Shown one piece after another: positions 42,994-50,869 of a stretch of DNA of 64,000 bases. Where the stretch lies: the NCBI RefSeq assembly GCF_004364555.1, contig NZ_SOAM01000002.1, forward strand, positions 496,001-560,000. The letters are read 5' to 3'. The translations under genes were made by a program, and so were the position numbers. The first letter of the stretch is position 1. The number at the start of each line of letters is the position of its first letter. Under the pieces are notes generated by a model. That model did no database searches and was not told where the DNA came from. It saw only the letters and a program-made list of their open reading frames with translations. The DNA comes from Amnibacterium kyonggiense (lineage in GTDB: Bacteria; Actinomycetota; Actinomycetes; Actinomycetales; Microbacteriaceae).

Positions 42994-44135
42994 TGCTGGG
43001 CCTCGATTCGGGAGGGGGCGGGGGTGTCCAGGCGGCCGACGGCCGCCTGCATCGTGCTGAGGACGTGGGCGCGGAGCCGGTGGCGGACGCCCTCGAGGAC
43101 GGGCGCGACGACGACCTGCGGCGGCACGACCGCGGCGACCCAGCGCGTCCGGTCCCTGAGCCAGCGCGCGGTCGCGGCCGCGAGCGGGGCGCCGCCCGCG
43201 ATGCCCGTCGGCCCGTGGAGGACCACGAGGGCCGGATCCGCGACGGCGAGCGCCGGGAGCAGCGCGGTGCCGACGCGCGCCGCGAGCGCGCGGTGGAAGG
43301 GGTGGTCCGCGTCGACGGTCGCGGGGTCGGCGACGTCGTGCTCGCGCTGCAGGTCCTCGACCGCGCCGCGGGAGACGAGGTCGCCGATCTCCGCGCCGTC
43401 GGCCTGCAGGTAGCCGATCTCGCCGGCGGCTCCGGAGGCGCCGGTGTGCACGACGCCGCCGAAGTCGAGCGCGAGGCCGACGCCGTCGGCGAGCTGGAGG
43501 AGGGCGAAGCTGCCGGCCTCCCGGCCCGCGCCGGTCGCCCGCTCCGCGACGGCAGCGAGGTTCGCGTCGTTCTCGAGCAGCACGGGCACCCCGAGCCGCT
43601 CGCCGAGGGTCGCGGCGACCGCGTGCCGCGGCCAGCCCGGCATGTCCTCGATGAAGGTGAGCGAGTCGCTCGCATGGTCGACCGCGGCCTGCAGGCCGAC
43701 GCCGATCGCCACGATCGCGTCCTCGTCCACCCCGGCGGCCGAGCAGGCGCGGGCGACGGCGGCCTGCAGCATCTCGTCGGCGGGCGCGAGCACCTCCGCC
43801 TCCGTCATGATGTGCAGCGCGACGGGGAAGGCCGGACCCGCGACGTCGACGACGACCGAGCGGACCGTGCGGCCCTCGATGTCGACGGCGACCGAGCGGA
43901 AGCGGTCGGTGGTGAGCTCGTGGACGGTCGCGTTCGGGCCGCGGTTACCGGTCCGCTCCCCCGCCTCCCGCAGCAGCCCGGCGGCCTCGAGGCGGCGGAG
44001 CATCTCGGCCGCGGTCGGCTTGCTGAGGCCGGACGCGCGCGCGAGCTCGTTGCGGCTCATCGGCCCGTGCTCGAGCAGCAGCGCGACGGCCGCCTGGTCG
44101 TTGAGGACGCGGAGGGAGCCGGGCGTCCCGGGCAT
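42990..44135 (-). CDS. csnR: ROK-family repressor (CsnR-like)
   Basis: A 381-residue ROK regulator. The N-terminal winged helix (about 5-65, LLEHGPMSRNELARASGLSKPTAAEMLRRL) is followed by a ROK sugar-kinase-like domain with LLENDANLAAVAE and DGVGLALDFGGVVHTGASGAAGEIGY. The zinc-binding CxCGxxGC motif of true ROK kinases is absent, as expected of a regulator. ATG 44135 is used; a TTG at 44147 overlaps the chitosanase stop (TTGA) and is a reasonable alternative. It probably represses the chitosanase-importer operon and is released by chitosan oligomers, as CsnR is in Streptomyces. Confidence 0.87.
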   Translation of the reverse strand: MPGTPGSLRVLNDQAAVALLLEHGPMSRNELARASGLSKPTAAEMLRRLEAAGLLREAGERTGNRGPNATVHELTTDRFRSVAVDIEGRTVRSVVVDVAGPAFPVALHIMTEAEVLAPADEMLQAAVARACSAAGVDEDAIVAIGVGLQAAVDHASDSLTFIEDMPGWPRHAVAATLGERLGVPVLLENDANLAAVAERATGAGREAGSFALLQLADGVGLALDFGGVVHTGASGAAGEIGYLQADGAEIGDLVSRGAVEDLQREHDVADPATVDADHPFHRALAARVGTALLPALAVADPALVVLHGPTGIAGGAPLAAATARWLRDRTRWVAAVVPPQVVVAPVLEGVRHRLRAHVLSTMQAAVGRLDTPAPSRIEAQQ

Positions 44136-44143
44136 CGGGGCGC

Positions 44144-44983
44144 TCAACGGACCACCGGGTCCGTCAGGATCGCCCAGGGGTCGCCGTACGTGTGCCAGCG
44201 CAGCGGCGGGCGCAGGCCCCAGTCGTGCGCGGCGAGGAACACCGCCTGCTCGTCGTCGACGCGGCTCGTGTCGGAGTGCGCCTCCTCGGTCCGCATGATC
44301 GTCTTCCGGTGCTCGAGGAACACGTGGAGGAAGTGCTGCTCGCTGCCGCCGGCGAGCGGCGTCCTCGCGTGCCGCTGCACCCAGGCGCGCATGCCGCCGA
44401 ACGACAGCGGGTCGTCGCCCGGGCCGTGCATGACCATCGCGTCGTAGTAGACGAACTGCCCGAGCGTGGAGAGGCCGTCCCGCTTCGCCGCGCGCACGGC
44501 CGGGTCGAAGTAGACGCGGTCGCGTTCGTCGTCCTGCGCCCGCTGGAACCGCGGGTCGGCCGCCGCGCGGTGCCATGCCGCGACGAAGGCGTCGCCGAGC
44601 CCCGCATGCGAGTCGGTGCCGTTCACCCGCTCGAGCGCGGGGATGAAGCGGGCCAGCGGGTTGGCGGGCTCGGCCGCCGTGTACGCGCGGACGACCTCGA
44701 GCATGTCGCCGGTCCCGCTGCAGAAGCCGATGATGCCGCCGGTGTAGCCGCGGCCGTCCCCGATGTCCTCGATGTAGGTGAACTGCGCCCGCCAGTCCAG
44801 CGAGGAGTTCTCCGCGCTGGAGACGAGCTCCATCGCGATCTCCTTCTCGACCGGCGCGGTCAGGCCGGGGCCGCGGGCGCCGGCGTGGAGGTGGACCGGT
44901 GTGCAGGCGAGCGCCATGGAGGGCACGGCGACGAGGACGGCGACGGTCGTCAGCACTGCGGCGACGATGCGGCGATGCGGCAT
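44144..44983 (-). CDS. csn: secreted GH46 chitosanase
   Basis: A 279-residue exported chitosanase. A signal peptide (residues 1-26, IVAAVLTTVAVLVAVPSMALA) is followed by the GH46 fold. VSSAENSSLDW holds the acid Glu58, and EDIGDGRGYTGGIIGFCSGTGDM holds Asp76. The 18-residue Glu-Asp spacing equals Glu22/Asp40 of the Streptomyces N174 enzyme. GTDSHAGLG and DERDRVYFDPAVR are further family blocks. It cuts chitosan (beta-1,4-glucosamine polymer) outside the cell. It is the first gene of the importer operon. Leaderless: TACGGT lies 7 nt before ATG 44983; an upstream TTG at 45004 is possible but less likely. Confidence 0.93.
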   Translation of the reverse strand: MPHRRIVAAVLTTVAVLVAVPSMALACTPVHLHAGARGPGLTAPVEKEIAMELVSSAENSSLDWRAQFTYIEDIGDGRGYTGGIIGFCSGTGDMLEVVRAYTAAEPANPLARFIPALERVNGTDSHAGLGDAFVAAWHRAAADPRFQRAQDDERDRVYFDPAVRAAKRDGLSTLGQFVYYDAMVMHGPGDDPLSFGGMRAWVQRHARTPLAGGSEQHFLHVFLEHRKTIMRTEEAHSDTSRVDDEQAVFLAAHDWGLRPPLRWHTYGDPWAILTDPVVR

Positions 44984-44990
44984 GGCGGCG

Positions 44991-45029
44991 ACCGTAACAG
45001 CCAACCGTCCTTCCGGTAAGACTGTTTAC
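44991..45029 (-). promoter_or_regulatory. promoter of the chitosan operon with candidate ROK operator
   Basis: Minus-strand -10 TACGGT (44996-44991) and a -35-like TTACCG (45019-45014) 17 nt upstream. An A/T-rich element with inverted GTAA...TTAC (45016-45029) covers the -35. ROK operators are often A/T-rich imperfect palindromes, so this is a plausible CsnR site but arms are only 4 bp. Confidence 0.42.
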
Positions 45030-45054
45030 AGAAGCGAAACATCCGCCCGCGCAA

Positions 45055-45124
45055 CAGCGCGAACTTGCCACTTGTCGACCCCGGCAGCGGCGTGTCGGGG
45101 CCGAGAAGTGGCAAGTCCGCGCTG
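45055..45124. terminator. branched palindromic element downstream of the MFS gene
   Basis: Outer arms of 19 bp (45055-45073 and 45106-45124, 18 of 19 paired, core ACTTGCCACTT/AAGTGGCAAGT). An inner CCCCG/CGGGG stem surrounds a CGGCGTGT loop. It lies 15 bp after the stop of the leftward MFS exporter. It resembles the element at 37506-37586 in design and in its CGGCGTGTCGG core. Confidence 0.7.
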
Positions 45125-45139
45125 GGGCGGCCGCTGCGG

Positions 45140-46663
45140 TCAGGCCGCGGGGGTCGCCTCCGGCCGCCGCGCCTCGCTCGGCGCCCCGCCGCCGCGGCGA
45201 CCGACCTGCTTCGGCAGGGTGAAGACGAGGAGGAACGCGACCACGGCGAACGCGGCGCTGACCAGCAGCGCGGAGGCCGCGCTCGTGCCGAAGGCGTTCG
45301 CGACGTCCGTCGAGGTCGGGCGGCGGCCGGCCGGGAAGGAGAGCGTCCCGAAGAACACGCTGCCGATCACCGCGATGCCGATCGCGGAGCCGATCCGCTG
45401 CATCGTCGAGATGACGCCGCTCGCGGCGCCCGCCTCCGATGGGTCGACGGTCGCGACGATGAACTGCACGTTCGGCGCGATGAAGAAGCCGCTGCCGACG
45501 CCGGCCACGAGCAGCGGACCGAGCAGGTCCCAGTTCGTGAGGTCCGGCGCGGGGACGAGCAGCAGCACGAGCCACACGCCGAGGAGGCCGAGCGCGACCA
45601 TCCCGGCCCCGAGCACGAGCACCCGGCGGCCGATCGCCGCCGCGAGGCGCGTGCTCTGCGAGGCGCCGATGATGCTGCCGATCGCGAACGGGATCGAGAC
45701 CAGGCCGGACTCGAGGGCGGTGTGGCCCAGCCCCGACTGCCAGAGCAGCGAGATCGAGAAGAAGATGCTGACGAAGGCGGCGAAGTAGACGAGCGCGAGC
45801 AGCGTGCCGCCGGTGAACGCGGGGTGCGAGAAGAGGTGGGGCGGCACGAGCGCGGTGCGACCGCGTGCGACGACGCGCCGCTCCCAGAGGGCGAACAGGA
45901 CGAGCAGCACCAGGCCGCCCGCGATCGAGAGGTACGTCCAGAGCGGCCACTTCAGGTCCTGGCCCTCGATGAGCGGCACGAGGATCGCGGACAGCGCCGC
46001 GGTGACGAGCAGCAGCCCGACGAGGTCGACGCCCGCCGACGCGGAGGCCTGCTTCGGGCTGTTCGGAACCAGCGCCGCGGTCGCGATCAGCGCGACGATG
46101 CCGATCGGGAGGTTCACGAAGAAGACGTAGCGCCAGCCCTCGTCCCGACCGAAGGCCTCGATGAGCAGGCCGCCCAGCACCGGACCGATCGCCGACGAGA
46201 CGCCGAGCACGGCGCCGAACACCGCGAACGCCTTGCCGCGGACGCGACCCGAGAACAGCAGCTGGATGTACGCGGAGACCGCGGGCAGGTAGAGGCCGCC
46301 GGCGAGGCCCTGCACGACGCGGGAGACGACGAGCTGCGCGTCGGTCTGCGAGAGCCCGCAGGCGACGCTCGCCGCGACGAACAGCACGAGACCGCTGAAG
46401 AAGACCCACTTGTGGCCGAAGCGGTCGCCGAGCCGTCCGGCCGGGATCAGCGCGAGGCCGAACGCGAGCGAGTAGCCGGAGATGATCCACGACAGCGTCG
46501 CCTCGGAGGCGTCGATGCTCGTGCGGATCGAGGGCAGGGCGACGTTCACGATGGTGGCGTCGATGAGGGACATCACGGCGCCGAGGAGGATCACGGCGAA
46601 CGCGATCCAGGCGCGGCGGGGCGCGACCTGGATCGTGCCCATGGCGGGGGCGGAAGCGGACAT
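45140..46663 (-). CDS. MFS multidrug exporter (DHA2 type)
   Basis: A 507-residue transporter with about 14 transmembrane helices. LMSLIDATIVNVALPSI-type sequence in helix 1 (GAVMSLIDATIVNVALPSI), GRLGDRFGHKWVF in the 2-3 loop and SSAIGPVLGGLL (motif C) place it in DHA2/EmrB. It is a homologue of the exporter at 35003-36526. Its ATG lies one base after the stop of the PadR regulator gene, so regulator and pump share one message. The palindromic element at 45055-45124 follows as terminator. Confidence 0.92.
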   Translation of the reverse strand: MSASAPAMGTIQVAPRRAWIAFAVILLGAVMSLIDATIVNVALPSIRTSIDASEATLSWIISGYSLAFGLALIPAGRLGDRFGHKWVFFSGLVLFVAASVACGLSQTDAQLVVSRVVQGLAGGLYLPAVSAYIQLLFSGRVRGKAFAVFGAVLGVSSAIGPVLGGLLIEAFGRDEGWRYVFFVNLPIGIVALIATAALVPNSPKQASASAGVDLVGLLLVTAALSAILVPLIEGQDLKWPLWTYLSIAGGLVLLVLFALWERRVVARGRTALVPPHLFSHPAFTGGTLLALVYFAAFVSIFFSISLLWQSGLGHTALESGLVSIPFAIGSIIGASQSTRLAAAIGRRVLVLGAGMVALGLLGVWLVLLLVPAPDLTNWDLLGPLLVAGVGSGFFIAPNVQFIVATVDPSEAGAASGVISTMQRIGSAIGIAVIGSVFFGTLSFPAGRRPTSTDVANAFGTSAASALLVSAAFAVVAFLLVFTLPKQVGRRGGGAPSEARRPEATPAA

Positions 46664-46664
46664 G

Positions 46665-47228
46665 TCAGTCGGGCTCTCTGGTGTGTTCGGCCCGCACGAT
46701 GGCGGGGAGGTCGGCGAGCAGGGAGTCGAGCCAGTCGAGCTCGGCCTGCAGTCGGTAGGTCTGGTGCGCCATCACGTGGCGCTCGGTGAGGTTGAGGTAC
46801 TGGTCGACGTGCTCGAGGCGCGCCGCGTGCTGCTCGGCGGCGGCCGCGACGGTCGCCCGTCGGGAGCGCAGCAGGTCCGGCAGCTCGCCCGCGAGGTCCT
46901 TGCCGACCCGCGCGAGGACCAGGTCGAACGGGTCCGGCCGCAGCGAGAACTCCGACAGCATCTCGAGGCGGAGGTGGTCGAGCGCGATGCGCCCCGCCTC
47001 CGTGATCCCGACGACCTGCCGCTCCGGCCGGGCGCCCTCGCGCTCGGTGCGGACGGGCTCGACGAGCTCCTCCGCGAGCATGCGGTTCAGCGCGCCGTAG
47101 ATGCCGCCGACCCGGAAGTCGGTCCACATGTGCACGTGCTCCTTCTCGGCGAGGAGCCGGAGCTGGTGCCCGTGCATCGGTCCCCGCTCGGCGAGCGCGC
47201 CGAGGATGAAGACGCGGATGGAGGACAT
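46665..47228 (-). CDS. PadR-family regulator
   Basis: A 187-residue PadR regulator. The winged helix at residues 1-85 shows IRVFILGALAERGPMHGHQLRLLAE, then GGIYGALNRMLAEELV and ERQVVGITEAG. A C-terminal helical dimerisation domain follows (about 100-180). It is directly upstream of the MFS pump and likely represses the pair in response to a drug substrate. A short palindrome overlaps its start codon. Confidence 0.9.
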   Translation of the reverse strand: MSSIRVFILGALAERGPMHGHQLRLLAEKEHVHMWTDFRVGGIYGALNRMLAEELVEPVRTEREGARPERQVVGITEAGRIALDHLRLEMLSEFSLRPDPFDLVLARVGKDLAGELPDLLRSRRATVAAAAEQHAARLEHVDQYLNLTERHVMAHQTYRLQAELDWLDSLLADLPAIVRAEHTREPD

Positions 47229-47244
47229 GCGATCAGTCTCGCAT
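47227..47244. promoter_or_regulatory. candidate PadR autoregulatory palindrome
   Basis: Perfect 6-bp arms ATGCGA / TCGCAT with 6-bp spacer, overlapping the start codon of the PadR gene. PadR operators commonly have ATG(N)CAT-type symmetry. Role inferred from position. Confidence 0.45.
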
Positions 47245-47278
47245 GACTAATCCTGTGAGATCGAGGCGAACGTCCCCG

Positions 47279-47488
47279 TCAGCGGGTCGGGCGGCGGCGC
47301 CTCCGCAGCGCGAGCACGATGAGCACGATCCCGACGATGGCGACGACGAGGCCGATCGCGAGCCAGGTGCGGTCCCCCGTCATGAAGCTGCCGGGGATCA
47401 GGTTCAGCCCCTGACCGGTCCAGACCGCGCCGGTCACCAGCGCGATCAGCCCGAGGACGAGGAACGCGATGCGGGCGGGGCGGCTCAT
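47279..47488 (-). CDS. small two-span membrane protein
   Basis: A 69-residue protein with two transmembrane helices (about 6-26 and 44-62) and a basic C-terminal tail (LRRRRRPTR). The central loop QGLNLIPGSFMTGDRTWLAIG is strongly conserved among actinobacterial proteins of this size as I recall them. Leaderless start: TACCGT lies 7 nt before ATG 47488. Function is unknown. Confidence 0.72.
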   Translation of the reverse strand: MSRPARIAFLVLGLIALVTGAVWTGQGLNLIPGSFMTGDRTWLAIGLVVAIVGIVLIVLALRRRRRPTR

Positions 47489-47636
47489 GGGCGTCACGGT
47501 AGCGGCGGGCGCTGCGCGGCGCCCTGTCAGGCGCGCCGCCGCCCGACCCCCGCATCGAGGGGCGGCAGCATCGCCGCGGTCACCGGCGCTCGCGACGGCC
47601 GGCGTGCTCGTGGCCGGCGGCCGCCGCTGACCCCGG

Positions 47637-48653
47637 TCAGAGGCGGACGAGCATCTTCCCGACGTTGCCGCCCCGCATGAGGTCGAGGAACGCGTCGACG
47701 GCGTGGTCGAGCCCGTCGCGGACCGTCTCGTCCGACACGATGCGTCCGTCCCGCACCCAGGGCCCGACCTCGGCGACGAAGTCGGGCCAGCGGTGGAGGT
47801 GGTTCGGGGTCGTCCAGCCGCGCAGCGTCAGCCCGCGGGTGATGATGGTGAACAGGTTGTCCGGACCGGGGGCGCGGTGCTCGTCGTTGTACGTGGCGAT
47901 CGACCCGCACAGCGCCGCGCGACCGCCGTCGTTGAAGACCTCCAGCGCCGCCTCGAGGTGGTCGCCGCCCACGTTGTCGAAGTAGACGTCGATGCCCTCG
48001 CCCTGCTCGGTGCCGGTCGCGGCCACGAGCTGCTGCCGGATCGGGGCGGCCCGGTAGTCGAGCGCCGTGTCGAAGCCGTACCGCTCGGTCAGGAGGCGCG
48101 CCTTCTCCGGCCCGCCCGCGGACCCGATCGTGCGCGAGGCGCCCTTGAGCTTCGCGATCTGCCCGGCGGCGGAGCCGACCGCGCCGGCGGCGCCCGACAC
48201 GAACACCACGTCGCCCTCGTGCACCGAAGCGATGTCGGTGAGCCCGAGCCAGGCGGCGAAGCCCGTCCCGCCGAGCACGCCCAAGTACGCGGAGGCGGGG
48301 ACGCCCTCCTGCTCCGTCACGCGCCGGAAGCTCCGCGCCGGCGCCTGCGCGACGTCCCGCCAGCCGAGGTCGTGCTGCACGAGGTCGCCCTCCGCGAACC
48401 CGTCCGCGCGGGACGCGACGACCCGGCCCAGCGCCGCGCCGGTCAGCGCCTCCCCGAGCTCGAACGGCGGCACGTAGCTGCGGCCCGCGTTCATCCGCCC
48501 GCGCATGTACGGGTCGACCGACATCAGCTCGTTCGCGACGCGCACCTCGCCGTCCTGCAGCTCGGGCAGCGGGACCACGACGGTGCGGAAGTCGTCGTGG
48601 CCGGGCCACCCGGTCGGACGGCGGGCGAGGTGGATCTGCGTGCTGTCGGTCAC
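47637..48653 (-). CDS. NADPH-dependent medium-chain oxidoreductase (CurA/PTGR-like)
   Basis: A 338-residue MDR-family reductase of the prostaglandin-reductase/CurA type. It has the N-terminal LARRPTGWPGHDDF and MSVDPYMRGRMN, then the Rossmann motif VFVSGAAGAVGSAAGQIAKLKGA, DVYFDNVGGDHLEAAL and the C-terminal GGNVGKMLV. It is zinc-independent and uses NADPH to reduce alpha,beta-unsaturated ketones or aldehydes. ATG 48653 is used. A TAGCGT box nearby suggests an almost leaderless message, possibly starting at the GTG one codon earlier. Confidence 0.88.
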   Translation of the reverse strand: MTDSTQIHLARRPTGWPGHDDFRTVVVPLPELQDGEVRVANELMSVDPYMRGRMNAGRSYVPPFELGEALTGAALGRVVASRADGFAEGDLVQHDLGWRDVAQAPARSFRRVTEQEGVPASAYLGVLGGTGFAAWLGLTDIASVHEGDVVFVSGAAGAVGSAAGQIAKLKGASRTIGSAGGPEKARLLTERYGFDTALDYRAAPIRQQLVAATGTEQGEGIDVYFDNVGGDHLEAALEVFNDGGRAALCGSIATYNDEHRAPGPDNLFTIITRGLTLRGWTTPNHLHRWPDFVAEVGPWVRDGRIVSDETVRDGLDHAVDAFLDLMRGGNVGKMLVRL

Positions 48654-48673
48654 GCCGCGACGCTACGCCGCCC

Positions 48674-50773
48674 CTACCTCGCGAGACGCCAGAGCCCGTC
48701 CGCGGACGGCGCGAGCCGGCCCTCCTCCCGCAGATGCGCGGCGATCCGGCGGAGGTCGTGCTGCCACGTCACCTCGAGGTCGCCCGCGCGGCGGAGCTCG
48801 TCGCCGTGCAGCCGCTGGACGTCCCGGGCGACCTGGACCGGCGACGCCGAACCGGCGTGCACGCGGAGCGACTCGAGCAGCCACGCGGTGAGCGCGGGCC
48901 GGCCCGCGGTGCGGTCGCGCGAACGCGCGGGCGCGGTCGCGGACGCCCGGCGACCGGTCCGCTCCGGCGCGACGAGGTGGTCGACGAGTGCCGCCCAGTC
49001 CGCGACGGCGGGGTCGCCGAGGCGCACCCGTTCGCCCGGGAAGCCGTCCGCGTCCTGCGCTCCGCGGCCGTCCTGGCCGCCGTCGACGAGGAGGGCGTCC
49101 CGCGGCAGCACCGCCCGATCGGCGAGCACGAGGCGCCGGTGGGCGGGGTTCGGCCTGCCGGCGTCGTCGGCCTCGAGGGCGCCGAAGTGGAGGGCGACCC
49201 AGTCGAGCCGCTGCTGCCACGCCGACGACCCGGGCCACGGCGGGGGTGCGAGGAGGCGCGCGTCGTAGACCTCCGCGAGCCGGGCGAACCCCGCGATCGC
49301 GCCGGGGAGCGGGTCGGCGAGGCCGATGATCCCCGGCGTCTCGTCGGGCCGGCCGACCTGCGCGGAGGCGGGCAGCCGCCGGACGCCGGACGCGAGGTCG
49401 ATCACGGCGGTGTCGAGGTCGACGAGCAGCAGCCGCTTCGGGGGCTCGGCGGCGAAGGCCTCGCCGATGCGCAGCACCGCCTCCTCGAGGAACGGCGCCG
49501 GGGCGGCGTCGGGCAGCGCGGCAGCGACGTCCTCCAGCGCCCGGGAGGGCGCGACGCCGCGGTGGACCGCGGCGTACAGGGCGCCGACGGCCGGCGTGCG
49601 GCTGCGGCCCTCCGCGCCGTGCACGAGCACCCGCCGGCCCTCCGCGCGCAGCGCCGCGATCGTGTCCACGGCGTCCTGAAGCACCAGGTCGAGGTTCGGG
49701 TTCCGGCCCGGCTGGTCGACGAGCCAGAACGCGACCCGCTCGCGATCGGTCTGCCGCCGGCCGATCCGGCACAGCGCGACGACCGCGTCGACGTCGGGCG
49801 GGAGGTCGTCGAGCGCCGCGAGCGAGCCGAGCAGCACGCCGTCGTCGTGCGGGTGCGGCACGAGCACGCCTGGCCCGACGGGGCGGACGCGGTCCACGGC
49901 GGGCCAGCCCGTGCCGTCGCCGAGGCCGCCGTTCGCCGCGAGCACCGCGGCGCGGGTCAGGTCCTCGGCGCTCAGGCCGGGCCACCCGTGCAGCGCGCGG
50001 CGCCAGGCGGCCGGGACGGCGGACGCGCCCCAGCGGGCGCCGAGGAGGGACCCCGCGAGCGCGGCGACGGACGGCCCGAGCGGCGCGGCGGCCTCGAGCG
50101 CCGCCCGGAGGTGCGCCCCGGGCCGCTCGTCCGGCACCGGCGTCGACCGCACGACCGACCACGCCGCCTGCAGCAGCCCGACCGCGCCGTGCTCGGGCTC
50201 GTCGCCCGCCTCCGCCGCGTCGACGCGCGCCGACCAGATCGCGCGGCGGTCCTCCGGCAGCACACCGAGGCCGCCGCGGAGGTCGAGCTCCCCCGCGCGG
50301 ACGGCCAGGTGGATCGCGGCCGACCACAGGGCGCACGCCTCGCCGACCTCCGGATCCGGCTGCGTCAGCGCGGCGATGCGCGCCGCGCTGCGGGCGAGGC
50401 CGCTCGCGGTCGGCGACGGGAGGAAGCCGAGCGCGACCGGCGCGGTCCGCAGCAGCGCGCCGCCGTCGTCCGCGCCCGTGACGATGCGGGCGGCGCCCCG
50501 GGCCGCGGCCGCGGTCGGCTCCCGGAGGGATCGGAGGACGGCGGTCGTCGGTGCGCCGAGGTCCTCCCCGTCCTCGACGAGGTCCGCCCAGGCGGCGACG
50601 ACCCGGTCCTGGGTCGACTCGTCCGTCAGGGACTCGCCCGCAGCGACGGCGGTCAGGACGGGGACCGCCGCAGCCGTCGCCGCGCCCCAGCCGCTCCCAC
50701 CGCGGCCGAGCGCATCGCCGACCGCCAGGCCCAGCACCGCGCCCGCGGCGCGGTCGTCCGTCGTGCTGCTCAT
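48674..50773 (-). CDS. four-domain fusion: ARH-like, PTP-like, HAD nucleotidase, winged helix
   Basis: A 699-residue protein. Residues 1 to about 300 align with the ADP-ribosylglycohydrolase at 12044-13438 (RAAGAVLGLAVGDALG, LLRTAPVALGF, ALHGWPGLSAEDLTRAAVLAA). Both metal signatures are lost: WTDDTSM is replaced by GWGAATA and GGDTDT by PLGPSV. Residues about 330-440 are a phosphatase-like domain whose loop reads HGAEGRSRT, with Gly386 where the catalytic Cys should be. Residues about 445-600 are a 5'(3')-deoxyribonucleotidase-like HAD domain with an intact DLD (452-454) and ETPGIIGLADPLPGAI. The last 75 residues are a winged helix. Likely a regulatory or sensor protein with perhaps one active domain. 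Confidence 0.82.
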   Translation of the reverse strand: MSSTTDDRAAGAVLGLAVGDALGRGGSGWGAATAAAVPVLTAVAAGESLTDESTQDRVVAAWADLVEDGEDLGAPTTAVLRSLREPTAAAARGAARIVTGADDGGALLRTAPVALGFLPSPTASGLARSAARIAALTQPDPEVGEACALWSAAIHLAVRAGELDLRGGLGVLPEDRRAIWSARVDAAEAGDEPEHGAVGLLQAAWSVVRSTPVPDERPGAHLRAALEAAAPLGPSVAALAGSLLGARWGASAVPAAWRRALHGWPGLSAEDLTRAAVLAANGGLGDGTGWPAVDRVRPVGPGVLVPHPHDDGVLLGSLAALDDLPPDVDAVVALCRIGRRQTDRERVAFWLVDQPGRNPNLDLVLQDAVDTIAALRAEGRRVLVHGAEGRSRTPAVGALYAAVHRGVAPSRALEDVAAALPDAAPAPFLEEAVLRIGEAFAAEPPKRLLLVDLDTAVIDLASGVRRLPASAQVGRPDETPGIIGLADPLPGAIAGFARLAEVYDARLLAPPPWPGSSAWQQRLDWVALHFGALEADDAGRPNPAHRRLVLADRAVLPRDALLVDGGQDGRGAQDADGFPGERVRLGDPAVADWAALVDHLVAPERTGRRASATAPARSRDRTAGRPALTAWLLESLRVHAGSASPVQVARDVQRLHGDELRRAGDLEVTWQHDLRRIAAHLREEGRLAPSADGLWRLAR

Positions 50774-50869
50774 CGGCGCTCCGCCACACCCCGACTCTGG
50801 CGTGTCGCGCGCACCCGCGGGGCAGCGGGCCCGGCGCGCCGCCCAGGCGACGCACGGCAGGATGTCGGC

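Noticed and set aside
42990-46490. 1166-residue frame joining ROK regulator with upstream sequence
   Set aside because: Only the C-terminal 381 residues match a known family. The rest lies antisense or out of frame in the chitosanase and MFS genes.
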